From Fragilaria crotonensis (taxonomy: Eukaryota; Bacillariophyta; Fragilariophyceae; Fragilariales; Fragilariaceae): a stretch of DNA of 25,621 bases. The position numbers and the translations under genes are program-made. Shown in pieces: positions 1 to 10,340 of the stretch (the stretch's first letter is position 1; every line of letters starts with the position of its first letter). The stretch covers positions 1 through 25,621 of the forward strand of contig JAKSYS010000788.1 in assembly GCA_022925895.1 (NCBI GenBank). The letters run 5' to 3'. A model generated the notes under the pieces. The model had not been told where the DNA came from and made no database searches. It worked only from the letters and a program-made list of their open reading frames with translations.

Positions 1-158
1 CCAGGTACAATACCAGGTACCGGTACTGCACACTGCATGACTGCATGCTCCTGCACCGAATTTGGACCAAAGCCTGGTAAAAGACGGTTAAAACTGGATC
101 GACACAGCTGCATTCTGCATTCTCCTTTCTCCGAGTAGACTATCATACGCCAGTTTCT

Positions 159-313
159 TTAATTAGTGCCCAGAGCCGTTTCGACCGCTGGAGCCGACGA
201 ACGGGTTTTTTCGCTTCCTCCTACGAAGAAGCCACTCAATTTCAAGAAATCGATAGCACTTGCTACGGCCCCGAGATGATCTCTGATATGCAATACACCA
301 ATGTCTCCTGGAG
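159..313 (-). CDS. Possible last exon of an unidentified minus-strand gene
   Basis: Reading the minus strand from 313 to the TAA at 159-161 gives about 50 open residues of ordinary composition, starting PGDIGVLHIRDHLGAVAS and ending ETALGTN. Directly upstream is a good acceptor: a TACTAAT branch-point-like string and TTCACAG, with the AG at 314-315. The first two exon bases would complete a codon begun in an earlier exon (phase 1). A candidate donor GTGAAA lies about 70 bases upstream, at roughly 380-385, but the preceding exon was not identified with confidence. I do not recognise the protein. It could be a chance open stretch; the splice context and clean composition are the only support. 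Confidence 0.35.
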
Positions 314-483
314 CTGTGAACTAACCAATTAGTAAACTGGGATCATGAAGGTTGTCAATTTTTTGGCCCTCTGAATTTTCACCCCATTGAGCTGGGCCTC
401 GATTTTATGTAGAAATAGCTAAATGTCAATTTTAAGCCAAGTGATGTTTGAGATATATACTAGTCACTTATAAACTGCTGGTT

Positions 484-1150
484 TAACACTGTGCCTTGAG
501 ACTCTCCTCCATCTCCTTTTGCTCTTTCTTGTATTCATTTCCTTTCTGCTTCCAGTTGCTTTTCCATTTCAGTCAACTCAATAAATTCTAGTTCCTTGAT
601 TCAGCCTTGTAAATTTTCAAATTCGAGATCAGACCTCAACTGCTCATTCTCCAGCAGCTGCTTCAAGTGATCCTTTTCCTCCTCCTTCTGCTCCTCTATG
701 CCCTGCTGATTCTGAGCTGTTAGACTGGACTTGATGTGCTGGATAGTCTCAGATAGCAACCCCTGACAACAGCAAAACTTCTCAAACTGCTGTGTCTCCG
801 CCAACATCGCAGCAGTTGCCTCCTGCATCTCTGCTAGCCGACAACGCCTCATTTCAGGTAGTCACTTTCATGCTTGGAAACCTGAGCAAGCGGCTCTGAT
901 AGCTGTTGGTGCAAGTGCAAGTTTAATTCTTCCTGCATCTTGCTGATTTGGTTATTGTTCTTGGTCTTCATTTCTTCAGTTTCTTTTTTCATCAATACAG
1001 CATCTGCTAATAGTATTTTGTCTGACAGCGAGATGATTTGAGCTGAGTGCGCAGCTGAATTTTCATGAGCACGTCTTTCTTGCCTTCTTCAGCTGTTCTC
1101 AGAGCAGTTGGGGTTCTTGTCGTATATAATCTCTGTGAGAAGCAACAGCA
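484..1150 (-). pseudogene. Remnant of a coiled-coil protein gene, C-terminal part
   Basis: The minus strand encodes a nearly continuous chain of Glu/Gln/Lys/Leu-rich helical sequence: AHENSAAHSAQ, then KKETEEMKTKNNNQISKMQ, then EMRRCRLAEMQEATAAM, then HLKQLLENEQLRSDLEFEN, then KELEFIELTEMEKQLEAE and finally EYKKEQKEMEESLKAQC with a TAA near 484-486. The pieces lie in different frames. One break is near 850, where one missing G would join the frames, and one near 538. An in-frame TGA sits at 601-603. The longest uninterrupted piece is 83 residues (601-852). The composition suggests a long coiled coil such as a structural or motor-tail protein, but no family is identifiable. It is either a decayed gene or a real gene with assembly indels; the TGA favours decay. 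Confidence 0.4.
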
Positions 1151-1192
1151 GAGTTAAAGTCTCGAGTTTGAAGTTGAAGATTCTTGACGGTA

Positions 1193-1590
1193 CTAGTACA
1201 AGCAATCCGCCATAGCGTTTTGCATAACATTGCAATAGCGCATTTCTCGCTCTATTGAAATTCTTATGTACAACAAATCCTCTTCAATATTGCTGCACGG
1301 CCTTCCCATCCTTGTTGAAACCGCTGCACCCATTTCACGACAGAGTCGAGTCGCGACATCTTTGCTCACCCCTCTTCGCCAAATGCTCTGAATCTGTGTT
1401 GAGCAATGGTGACCAAAGCAATACTGATAGGGTCCTCTTGATGCTTCTGACTGAATTGGATGATGTGACTGTAAGCATGATTGCAACACCTCCTTTGCAA
1501 AATAACGGTGCTTAATTTTCTCCTACCAAAATCAGTCACCATATACCTTGTACCACCAATATGGAACAACTCTTTAGTGTTAGAAAACAA
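1193..1590 (-). pseudogene. Coding-like remnant upstream of the coiled-coil pieces
   Basis: Two minus-strand open stretches overlap in different frames. The 1366-1590 piece (FSNTKELFHIGGTRYMVTDF and onward) seems to pass into the 1193-1489 piece (RRGVSKDVATRLCREMGAAV and onward) through a frameshift near 1370. They sit immediately 5' of the coiled-coil remnant on the same strand, so they may be its N-terminal part. No domain is recognised and either frame could be fortuitous. Confidence 0.22.
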
Positions 1591-1599
1591 TACAGGGAA

Positions 1600-2996
1600 A
1601 TCAATGTTTCAAATGGGGTGTAAAATCTCAATTGCCACCTAAATTGTCTCTTCAAGAAGTACCAATACATTTAAATGAAGTGCCTGGAGCAGATAGATGC
1701 AGAAATGTGCTTCACAAATTCAGCAACAATGCATGCTCCTGAACAAGATTGATTAATGTTCCGGATAGCCAAGAGCATTTCACAGCATTTGTAAGTGAAC
1801 AGCGATGAAATCAAAGCATTATTGAGGAAGATATCTTGAGTCTACAACAGGGTTATGTGGTACACTATGTCACACATGTCACTTTGTTGCTTGCTTGCTA
1901 CAGTATACTATGTCATATGCATGTCATACAAATTCATAGCTTTGTATGCATAGTTTGATAGCAGATGACAGGATGACAGATGGCTTTACTGGTACTGTAC
2001 TGTATAGAACATGATACGAAAGTTGACTATGTACAAATACTACAGAATTTCATGTACTAAATAATGTGATAATGATTGGTACCGGTACCCCCATTCCAAC
2101 CATCAAAGATTAGAACAAATTCGTCTGACAGGCAAAGCCTGAGCTCTTCTCAAGTCATCACAACAAGGGAAAGGATGTGCTTTCAAACTGTCTTGGAGGA
2201 TGCTGCTTCCTTCAACATCAAAATCTGTCAAGTAAGTGGACAAAGCAATCAATGAGGGAAAGGCATAGATGTAGCATTCTTCATGAAAAGGTAGTTGATC
2301 CATTCTGTGTCTCCCTCTCAGCATTGCTGACACAAAGTACAAAGTTGTCCAAAACTGGTGTTACTCCCCTTGTTGTTGGAGGAATTGTCTTCTTTGCAGG
2401 CACAACAGCCTCACATTGTTGACAATCCTTTTCAATGCATGAGCAAGCTCAGATGCAAGAGGACCAACTAACTTATGCTCCCCTTTCTAACTCTGCCGTG
2501 AACACTTATGACACTCCCATGAATTAGCTTCATTGCCCAGCTTGGAAACATTAAAGCAGGATACTGCACTTGATTGATGCAAGGTTGCCTGCACTGTGCG
2601 ATCTCAAAGGAGAGTGCAGAGTGCAGTTGCTTGGTGACATTTCGCAATAATTGCAACTTGCAACAACATATCATACAGTATACGGTACATGTACTCGGTA
2701 CCGTGTGCTTGCAAGACGTCAAAGCCGGATTTCTGGATTGGTGTGAGGAGCCTGTGTGAATTGTGAATCACGTCCTCTTCTCGAAGTACTAGTACTCGGG
2801 AGTAGTCTACTCGACATCTCAAATGTCAACTACTTGTACTTTGTACTCTTAAGAAGCACTGTAACATCAGACAGCCGTCATCCTCTCGCATCCCATTGCA
2901 GCACTCCAACCTTGAATTGGACTGCGCTACCAATCTCAATCGCAAGCGCTTGTAGTTGTTCTTGCATCGTATTTGAGTCTGTCGTTTCATAAAAAA
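1600..2996. other. No convincing gene; degenerate coding-like sequence and upstream region of the TFIIB-like gene
   Basis: The stretch is AT-rich with local short repeats: repeated CATGTCA/TATGTCA words at about 1865-1935, and GGTACCGGTACC at about 2079-2090. A 79-residue minus-strand open stretch at 2103-2342 has a protein-like composition but no recognisable domain. The last 200 bases before 2997 should hold the promoter of the TFIIB-like gene; no clear TATA box was found. Confidence 0.3.
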
Positions 2997-5274
2997 ATGG
3001 CAACAGCTACGGTAGCTCCGAGACCTGTTCCAAGCACGAGCGCTCGGGCTCCTGTCCCCATTTATGCGGAGAAACCCATCTGGGAGAGCGAAAGCTTTCA
3101 GGTGGAGGCTTGGATTCGCACTACGTACACTCTCTTCCCAAAAGGTGAGTACTATGGTGCGTCTCAACGAACTCTCTCACTCGCACAACAACAGGAGAGT
3201 GTCATGGAATTTCACTTACCTCCATGACTCGCTCCTCCCCCACATTCCCTCTCCCACCATAGCCAACGCCCCTAGCGACGAACGTGCTGCAAAGACTGCG
3301 ATCGGAACAAAATTACTTCAGAATCTCATGATGACATTGAAATCTTTGCTGACGCCGCAGCCACCGTCGCAGGAGGTGTCATCGCCACCGGCGAAACGGA
3401 TCAAAACTGAGTATTCTGACGAGGCTCCGCTGGTTCACGATCCTTACAACATTTGGGTTGGTCAGAATGAAGAGCCTCCCAAAAAGGAGGGAGCCATTTT
3501 AGTTCAACTCACCTCTGCTGGCTTGGTCAACGCCCTCGCTGGACACCCAGGAGGAATTGTCGATGCCAAGGTAATGTTCGTTGACCCTGCTAACAAATTG
3601 GACTCACTCATTCCGTCAGCTGGTAACATTCCATTCAAAGAGCTTCGTGCCAATGCCATCGCCTTGCACCGCGTCGTCCAGACACGCTTGGAAGCTGACT
3701 TTTTGTTGACGACGCCGTCGCGCATTATCGACATGTTGGCCGCGGACCTAGCGCCGCACGAGTTCAGTGCTGTACGCCGACGAGTTCATGAAACTGTCAT
3801 TGAGGGACGAGGAGAAATCAAGGAGGTCACGATGAAGCGGACGATCTTCCCAGGGTCTCGAATTGCGGAGCATGATATTGAAAGGGTAGTGGTGAAATTG
3901 ATCTTCGCTACATTGGTCGCATCCTTGATTCGTTGCTAATCAAGACGGCATACAGGATAAGAAATGCAAAACATGTGGCAACCAAGATCAAGCGGAATTC
4001 ACTTTGGATCGAAGAATGGGGACATCATCTGCACAGTGTGTGGAACCGTGGCCATGGAATCTTTGATGCATGAGGGGTCTCAGTTTAGAAAGTTCGAGGG
4101 CGAAGTCGATCGTAACCACCACGGTGATGCACCGAATCTCTTTTCGAACGCGGCATATGGCAACGACATTGGGTGGTGTACAAATGACTTCTTCTGCCGG
4201 CGGTCCAGGGTTTGGTTCTCAAAAGGCGGGAAACGAACAAGTCTTGAGAAACGCACATGCCTACATAGAGCTCAACATTTCACAGTTCGGCAAAGGCGAG
4301 CGCCAGACGAGAGTTGGCTACAAAGATAGACACAGAAAAGGATGCCTTTGTACAGATGACTCATATTGAGACGCTCTTCACCTCCACGAGGCCGTCGTAC
4401 AGCGAGCCAAAGAAATATTTGCTGGCTTTCGTGATGATCGCGAATTAGTTCAGTCGTTCAAGGCTGTGATTTGCGCATGTCTTGTCATTGCCTTTGAAGA
4501 AATGTCGAGAAATGGGATGCAAATCATGAAACAGCGACAACAGCAGGATGCGGAAGCTGCATTGAGCAATCGAGCCAACAAACGCAACGAACTTCACAAC
4601 GCCAGTATGGCTGGTAAAGGGGGATTGTTGCTGGACTTTAGCAAAGTTAAGGCAGAAAAGGAAGAGGAAATTGAGGTCTCTGCGATGGAAAAGAAACAAG
4701 CATCCACCTGGGATTTAGATGATTGTCGTTCATGGCTGTTAGAGGCATCGAGGAGCATTGCCCAGCAGTGGATGGAAGATCGCAAGGCTGGCAAACTCAT
4801 GATCTCGGGTCCCAGTCGGAGTTGGAGGGCAAGCTCGTAGAGCATACACTCAGTCTTTGTGACCAATTGGAAGCCGAACTCAGACAGAAGCTGAACGCCA
4901 ACAACGGCCGACGCGCCATCACTCCACGAGTCAAGGATATGGCTAACCTGGGCATTCGATGGCAACATGGTCATGAACGAGGCTCCGGGGGTAAAGGCGG
5001 AGTTGGGAACTCAGGTCGAGCAGTTAACGGAGTCAAACCAGGTGAGCATGCTGGTCGGACTGCGGGACAAGTTCTTATACTCAAACGGCCAAGAAACTGG
5101 GCTCCATGTTACAGGATGCCGTTGCTGGAGAAGGTTCCACAGGAGCTCAGGTCATTGCTAGGTCGCCAGGAAACCAGGAAGCTCAAAGATCGACGGGAAG
5201 AAGGTGCTCGTCAGCGAGTCAATCAAATGCAGCGCAAGCCATATCTGCAAGCGAAAACCGAAGTACCAACATAG
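2997..5274 (+). CDS. TFIIB-like general transcription factor, frame disrupted at several points
   Basis: TFIIB bridges the promoter-bound TATA factor and RNA polymerase II. Exon 1 (2997-3144, ATG in AAAAAAATGG) joins exon 2 from 3263. The first 300 or so residues are an extension of unknown role containing a KRIKTE stretch. Then come a zinc ribbon (CKTC at 3965-3976, CTVC at 4030-4041), a B-reader-like segment (SQFRKFEGEVDRNHHGDAPN), a linker (TLGGVQMTSSAGGPGFG) and a cyclin-like repeat (ALHLHEAVVQRAKEIFAGF, then FKAVICACLVIAFEE). A Lys/Gln-rich region and a weaker C-terminal part follow. The joined reading path changes frame near 3882, 3956, 4014, 4158, 4340, 4370 and 4815, and less certainly near 4960 and 5080, with no internal nonsense codon on that path. 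The first three breaks fit loss of one base from an A or G run. It may be a recent pseudogene or a real gene with assembly indels. The last exon frame and the true stop are uncertain; 5272-5274 is the stop of one frame. Confidence 0.7.
3145..3262 (+). other. Intron of the TFIIB-like gene
   Basis: Donor GTGAGT at 3145-3150 follows the codons for TLFPK, and the acceptor CACCATAG ends at 3262. Removing 118 bases joins exon 1 (148 nt, phase 1) to the open frame that continues ANAPSDERAAKTAIG. A nearer AG at 3193-3194 would leave a frame that meets TAG at 3260-3262, so the longer intron is preferred. Confidence 0.75.
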
Positions 5275-5823
5275 AGTGTTATGTAAAGGTACCTTGCAGG
5301 CAGGATAGTCCTCAAGTTTGTAGAAGGGGTAAGTCTTCCAAGTATGGAGTACTGAGTACCAGCCAGGGGTCGTTGAATTCTTACTTCGTGTGGACGTCAT
5401 ATGCAGAAGCATATTCAATGTTGTGAAAACCCAAGGAGTAAACTGACGAAGATACTACCAGCTTCTGTAGTATTACCCAAATACTAAAACACTGGCTTCC
5501 AAAACGCTTGTTTGCACAGCTAAGGAAAGTAGCTCCACAAGCAAGGAACATTCACCCCATGTATATCAATGAGTAATGGAGCAGCTTCTTGGTCTATGTA
5601 GAGTTTTATTGTAATGGGGAAAAAACCCATCAAGCTCTTCTACACAAGTACTACAACGTACCAGAAAGAAGCCACGTTTAGGTGGTACTTGTACCGGTAC
5701 TGTACCTGGTAGTACGACGAGTACTGCATCATCCATTCTACCTGGTACAACGTAGAGTGTAGGAGTATGCATTATGCATACCGGGTACTGGTACCGCCAG
5801 CCACCAGTAGCTCCGGGTTCCAT
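5275..5823. other. Intergenic, GTAC-rich; no gene seen
   Basis: There is no convincing coding frame. Runs of GTAC, GGTAC and TACCGG occur at 5690-5715 and 5740-5800. The region separates the TFIIB-like gene from the inverted-repeat element upstream of HMG-CoA reductase. Confidence 0.5.
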
Positions 5824-5977
5824 TAGAATGCAAGGAAATGACGAAATGACGTCAAGCATGACGTCACAGTACTGACCTTTTCACGTGCTACAAACGGTCA
5901 TACAGTACTCCAGTAAGACAGTAACATATGGAGAGCATGCTGATTGGTACGGCTTGACGTCATTTCCTTGCATTCTA
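5824..5977. mobile_element. Short inverted-repeat element (MITE-like), 154 bp
   Basis: TAGAATGCAAGGAAATGACG at 5824-5843 recurs as its exact reverse complement ending at 5977. The match extends to TCAAGC once an 8-base duplication (AAATGACG) in the left arm is allowed for, giving arms of about 26 bp. Both ends begin with TA, so a TA target duplication is possible. No coding capacity. Two TGACGTCA boxes belong to the arms and a third lies just inside the left arm. The element is inferred from structure only; other genomic copies would be needed to prove mobility. Confidence 0.55.
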
Positions 5978-6043
5978 CCGGTAATCGGATCCCAATCTGA
6001 GTTTTGCTTTTCAACGCCAAATCGTGGTCTGACGTCTGACGTC
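5847..6043. promoter_or_regulatory. Cluster of CRE-type TGACGTCA/TGACGTC boxes
   Basis: The palindrome TGACGTCA occurs at 5847-5854, 5859-5866 and 5955-5962, and TGACGTC is repeated in tandem at 6030-6036 and 6037-6043. Such boxes are bound by bZIP factors, and in diatoms closely related motifs (TGACGT/ACGTCA) mediate the CO2/cAMP response of carbonic anhydrase promoters. The cluster lies about 740-940 bp upstream of the HMG-CoA reductase start codon. Whether it acts on that gene is inference. Confidence 0.4.
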
Positions 6044-6785
6044 TGATACTAGCTGGTAGTTGTACCTGACACGTTATGTGTGTGAAATCCGTACATACGT
6101 GTGTATATGTGTATATAAGTACTAGTACAATACTGTGCCAGGTACCAGGTGCGACGGTGCTACATATGCATACAGTACACTTTTTATTGGAGAAGACTTG
6201 GCTCGAGAACACTCTCCACGACTATCATACGGTAGTATGTATGCCACTAGGTACCCCAGGCATGGTACGATATGTACCAGGTACCAGGTACAGTACAAGT
6301 TCTCCAGAATTGTTTAATATTTTTACGGTTGATGAGGCTCGATGTAGAATGCAAATGCAGCATACAGCTATTAATAAGTATATGAATTTACGTACCAGTA
6401 ACGTCTTCTGTAGAACAATAGTACCATGCTTCATAAAGAACCAAACGAGAAGCCTGCTGGCTGGCGTCATGTTGGACGTTGGGAGTTGGGAGTGCGACCA
6501 CGTCGATGAGACTCTCTACGTGTTAGGCACTGCGGAGTACAAGTATTCCTAACAGGCATGACTCGTCATATTTGCTTGGAACGCACGTCCCGCTCTTTCC
6601 GGCCTGGTACGACGAGTACGGGGGTGACTTCGCGATACATGCGTTCCGCACTCGAATCAATTTCGAACAACACTTCAAGACCGAGGCTCTAATCCACCGC
6701 CATCTTGTCTCCCTTGCCACAGTAACGGGCTTCTAACAGAATATCTGTGGAGATTCTCCCCAAGAGCATCAATTCAAGAACAGAA
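5978..6785. promoter_or_regulatory. HMG-CoA reductase upstream region, no gene seen
   Basis: TATATAAG occurs at 6112-6119, but at 670 bp from the start codon it is far for a core promoter unless the leader is long. GTACC/GGTAC words are dense at 6128-6150 and 6250-6297. The 158-residue open frame here (6076-6552) is built from these low-complexity words and is not supported. The 130 bases before 6786 are more balanced in composition and probably contain the 5' leader. Confidence 0.35.
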
Positions 6786-8683
6786 ATGTCAACCGAAACT
6801 GTTGGAATGAAATTGGATGCGTTCCTGTCGAACTTAGATTCTATGCCGTCCACGCAACTTTATGGGATCATTGTCGCAGTGACGGTGGTTATCTCGTTCT
6901 CTCTGTTGGGATCTGGCGGCGTTCAAGAAGACGTTCCTGCCCCCACCGAATCATTTCCAAAGAAGAAGGTTCCGCTCTCTGGCCCTCAGCCCAAGTGGTT
7001 CGTTCTAAAGTGGCTCAACTATTTTGCTGTGGGAGCATTTTTGCTGTCGGTGGCTCACTTCTTGTGGAATGCTCAGATCTATCTGCATGATTCGAGCTGT
7101 CTTCTGCGTTTTCTCGTGGGATGGTCGCTATTCTTGTGTTATTTCTTCGGCTTCTTTGGCATTTCCTTCGTTGATACGGACGAACTCGCCATGGCCCGAT
7201 ACAGGTAAGGATGGATGACTTTTTACGTCCTCAAAATTTTAACTTTCTGCGCTTACACATGATTCATGGTTTATTCGCAATTTTTTATTTTCGAAGTGGG
7301 GATGCCTCCAATACATCTACAATCGCTGCAACCAATAAGTCCAAGGTCGTGCATCCAGCTGCTTCAGCTGCACCAGTCTGCTCGGATCCAAAATCGCGGA
7401 ACGTCGTCAGCAAGACTCCTGATAATATCAAAGACCTATCTGATGGCGAGGTAGCGCAGCTGGTGTTGCAAAACAAAATGAAGGACCACGAACTCGAAAA
7501 GAAGCTAGACCCCTTCAGAGCGGTAGATGTTCGAAGGATGGTCATCGAACAACGATTGTCTTCGCTTGGATTGGAGAAAGTATTCGACTCTTTACCGTCG
7601 GGACCATCACTTGATTATGGTCGCGTTTACGGTGCCAACTGTGAAATTGTTGTTGGCTACGTTCCTCTTCCAGTTGGTGTGGTTGGTCCCATGACTTTGA
7701 ACGGTGAATCCGTCTACGTACCAATGGCTACTACCGAAGGGTGCCTAGTTGCATCCACACAGCGTGGTGCCAAAGCCATTTCCGAGGGGTCAGGTGCATC
7801 TGCGGTCGTCCTACGCGACGGCATCACCCGTGCCCCCTGCTTTCGCATGGGCAGCGCAACTGAAGCGGCTGCTCTCAAGTTGTGGTGCGAAGTCCCTGAG
7901 AACTTCGCACTGCTCAAGTCTGCCTTTGAATCTACCACTGGCTTTGGGAAGCTGACTGGTTGCCACCCCACTGTTGCTGGCCGCAACATCTACTTGAGGT
8001 TGGTTTGCTTCTCTGGTGATGCCATGGGTATGAACATGGTGTCGAAGGGATCACTTGCTGTGGTAGACTTTTTGCGCGACAGGTTCCCATCGCTTCAGTT
8101 GGTCGCGTTGAGTGGTAATATGTGCACAGACAAGAAGGCAGCAGCAACCAACTGGCTCGAAGGACGGGGAAAGAGTGTTGTTGTTGAGGCAACCATACCT
8201 GCGAAAGTAGTCCAAAACACTCTTAAGACAACTGTGAAGGCGATGGTCAGCACCAATCTTCACAAGAATCTTATCGGTTCCGCCATGGCTGGTACGATTG
8301 GAGGCTTCAATGCCCATGCCAGCAACATTGTCACAGCTGTCTTTTTGGCAACTGGTCAAGACCCGGCTCAGAATGTGGAGTCGAGCAATTGCATTACTTT
8401 GCTCGAAGAAACTGACGAAGGTGACTTGTGGATATCGTGTACTATGCCGTCAATCGAAGTGGGAACTGTGGGTGGTGGAACGTCGCTACCTGCGCAAGCA
8501 GCGTGCTTGAAGGCAATTGGCGTTCAAGGCGGTGCAAACATTCCCGGTGAAAATGCGCGCAAATTGGCCACTGTCGTTGCGGCTGCTACCATGGCTGGAG
8601 AGCTCAGTCTGCTTGCCGCTCTTGCGGCAAACACCCTGGTACAGGCACATATGAAGCACAACAGAAAGCCTGCTACCAAGTAA
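6786..8683 (+). CDS. HMGR: 3-hydroxy-3-methylglutaryl-CoA reductase
   Basis: This enzyme makes mevalonate from HMG-CoA with two NADPH, the committed step of the cytosolic mevalonate route to sterols and isoprenoids; it sits in the ER membrane. Exons 6786-7204 and 7297-8683 encode 601 residues. The ATG at 6786 (AGAAATGTC) is the first in frame. Residues 25-42, 72-97 and 104-129 are hydrophobic and likely span the membrane. The catalytic domain runs from about 200 to the end: TTEGCLVAS (E287), DAMGMNM (381-387, NADPH), CTDKKAAATNW (K419), GQDPAQN (D495), GTVGGGT (529-535, NADPH) and HMKHNRK (H591), so all catalytic residues are present. The position of the AMPK/SnRK-type serine after HNR is Lys597, so that control point is absent. 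The reading frame is intact, unlike its neighbour upstream. Confidence 0.97.
7205..7296 (+). other. Intron of HMG-CoA reductase, 92 bp
   Basis: Donor GTAAGG at 7205 follows the codons for MARY plus two bases; the acceptor TTTTCGAAG ends at 7296 after a T-rich tract. Splicing in phase 2 gives MARYSGDASNTS and joins the membrane domain to the catalytic domain in frame. Confidence 0.85.
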
Positions 8684-8812
8684 ACGGAGGAACGAATCAT
8701 CAACGAACTCGTCGTGAGATTGTATTTCCGACACTTATCTGTTATTTATATTTATCGTTCCCGTGGCCATTCTTTTTGTAACCTTTTAATCGTGTGTCGC
8801 CTGAACTGCAGT

Positions 8813-8818
8813 AATAAA
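8813..8818 (+). terminator. Polyadenylation signal of HMG-CoA reductase
   Basis: AATAAA lies 130 bases after the stop codon, inside an AT-rich 3' region. It is the only canonical signal close to the gene. Confidence 0.55.
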
Positions 8819-8819
8819 G

Positions 8820-9504
8820 GATGAATTCAACGAATTCTGTGGCCAATTTAATTTCCAGCTTACCTAGCAATCATGCATCTGCTGCACGTTAAGTGGTAGG
8901 GGATAGATGACGCGAATCCTGTGGCCGTGCAAAACGCAAGTTGCTTTGCCATATGAAGTGCGATCAAAACAGGATGTGTGAAGCGTGAACTGAAGTTGCC
9001 TGATCAGGGTCTCCCGCATGCGTCTGGTGAAACTTTGTCGAGCTACTTCATCGCACCTATGTCATTCACTTTTCGTTGTTGTCTGGAGCGATGTTCACGA
9101 GAGGATGACACTCGTATTGTGTTGTGTCAGGGCCTCCGACGATCTACAATTGGAAATTCAAAATCGTTGATTGCGACCACATTGTAAGACTAACGCAGCG
9201 ATTTGTTTACCCCCGATTATGTTTCTTTTGAGGAATGGTGTGAATGAAAGTTGACGAAAGTGTGTCGTAGATACCCAACACTAAGAGCCCTCATCCAATC
9301 CACACAGCACTTGAATACTTATATCAGATGTTTAGCTTAATATACATATATATTCTCTATGCAAGATAGAGTTTGTCAGTTCAATGAATTGAGTTTCTTG
9401 TCGTGCATATCTTGTGGCTACGTCGACATCTTGCAATCGATGCATCAGCCCAGTGAAGGAGCTCTACGTATACACGCATGGATTCCGTTGGGAACAATGT
9501 ACGT
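8820..9504. other. Intergenic; no gene seen
   Basis: Only short open frames are present, none with a recognisable domain. A TATACATATATATTC stretch at about 9340-9355 is the most AT-rich point. Confidence 0.4.
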
Positions 9505-9741
9505 CTACTCATGTTCGATCGAAGACGAAGAATTCTCTCCCATCAACGAAGATGATACGTTGGAACTCACAGAGATCGAGTCACCATCGTCCGTGCGAAG
9601 ATTGGTTCCTTTCTCTGACTTGTGGGATCCTTGAACTGCATCGAGGAACATCTTCCTCTTCAATCGTCGCAGCATTCTCGAAGTTTCTATGTATGCTCCA
9701 CGATCATGATTGATCGTATTGTCACTTTTCCAGTTGTTCAT
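9505..9741 (-). CDS. Small hypothetical protein, 78 residues
   Basis: The ATG in ACCATGAAC at 9739-9741 opens a frame ending with TAG at 9505-9507. The product has a basic first half (SRMLRRLKRKMFLD) and a Ser/Glu/Asp-rich tail (ISVSSNVSSSLMGENSSSSI). Codon use is balanced and protein-like. No domain is recognised. It faces the HMG-CoA reductase gene tail to tail. An overlapping plus-strand frame (9359-9634, 91 residues) is the alternative; neither is proven. Confidence 0.35.
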   Translation of the reverse strand: MNNWKSDNTINHDRGAYIETSRMLRRLKRKMFLDAVQGSHKSEKGTNLRTDDGDSISVSSNVSSSLMGENSSSSIEHE

Positions 9742-9744
9742 GGT

Positions 9745-10340
9745 TGAATTGTTCGTCCTGTTCCGTTTCAGTGTATTTGTCCCAGGTATGTGTGAGGAGT
9801 GTGGAACAGATCTTTGGTGTCAAGATGGAATGAGGATCGCACTTTCGAACAGAACATCGAATGTAGTCTAGTACTGGAGTAGAATTCTACGAGAATCGAT
9901 TTGGAAATAACTCGCATGTACTAGTATGTCATACGGGCATGCACGTTTTGTAACGGGATTGATTGCGAGTGCCGATGTCGTATGCATATCCCGTCCAGGA
10001 TTTGCGACGTGTTGCACATGTTTTTTACTTCAAAGTATATATGTAGTACCTGGTACTGTACTCGGAGTGTTACCAGTGTTTTGCATTTTGAGTACGACAC
10101 GACTAGGGAGCTACATGTAATGGTACGTGAAGTGATACCAGGTTCTTGTACCATGGAATTCTACAAGAATCCATATATTCAAGTAGGATTTCATGTGGTG
10201 CATGTTGCGTGTTGCATGTTGCATGGCGAACATAAAGAACAAGCAGTCCGGCATGTTGACTGTGTTCTGATGTCCTATCCGGTATTCGAACCAACTACTT
10301 GAGGACTCGTACCGGAACATGGTATTAAGACTTCAACACT
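9745..10340. other. Intergenic, GTAC-rich and with short direct repeats
   Basis: There is no convincing gene. GTACCTGGTACTGTAC at about 10045-10060 and several GGTAC words recur. A degenerate TGCATGTTGCGTGTTGCATG repeat lies at about 10200-10222. Just beyond, GGTATGCC is repeated three times at about 10373-10397. Confidence 0.4.

Noticed and set aside
6076-6552. 158-codon plus-strand open frame upstream of HMG-CoA reductase
   Set aside because: It is composed of GTAC-rich low-complexity words, has no domain, and lies in what looks like promoter sequence.
6747-6785. Upstream GTG start for HMG-CoA reductase
   Set aside because: Eukaryotic translation favours the ATG at 6786, which has a good context and is in the same frame.
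8978-9187. 69-codon plus-strand frame after HMG-CoA reductase
   Set aside because: It starts with GTG, has no domain and lies beyond the likely polyadenylation site.
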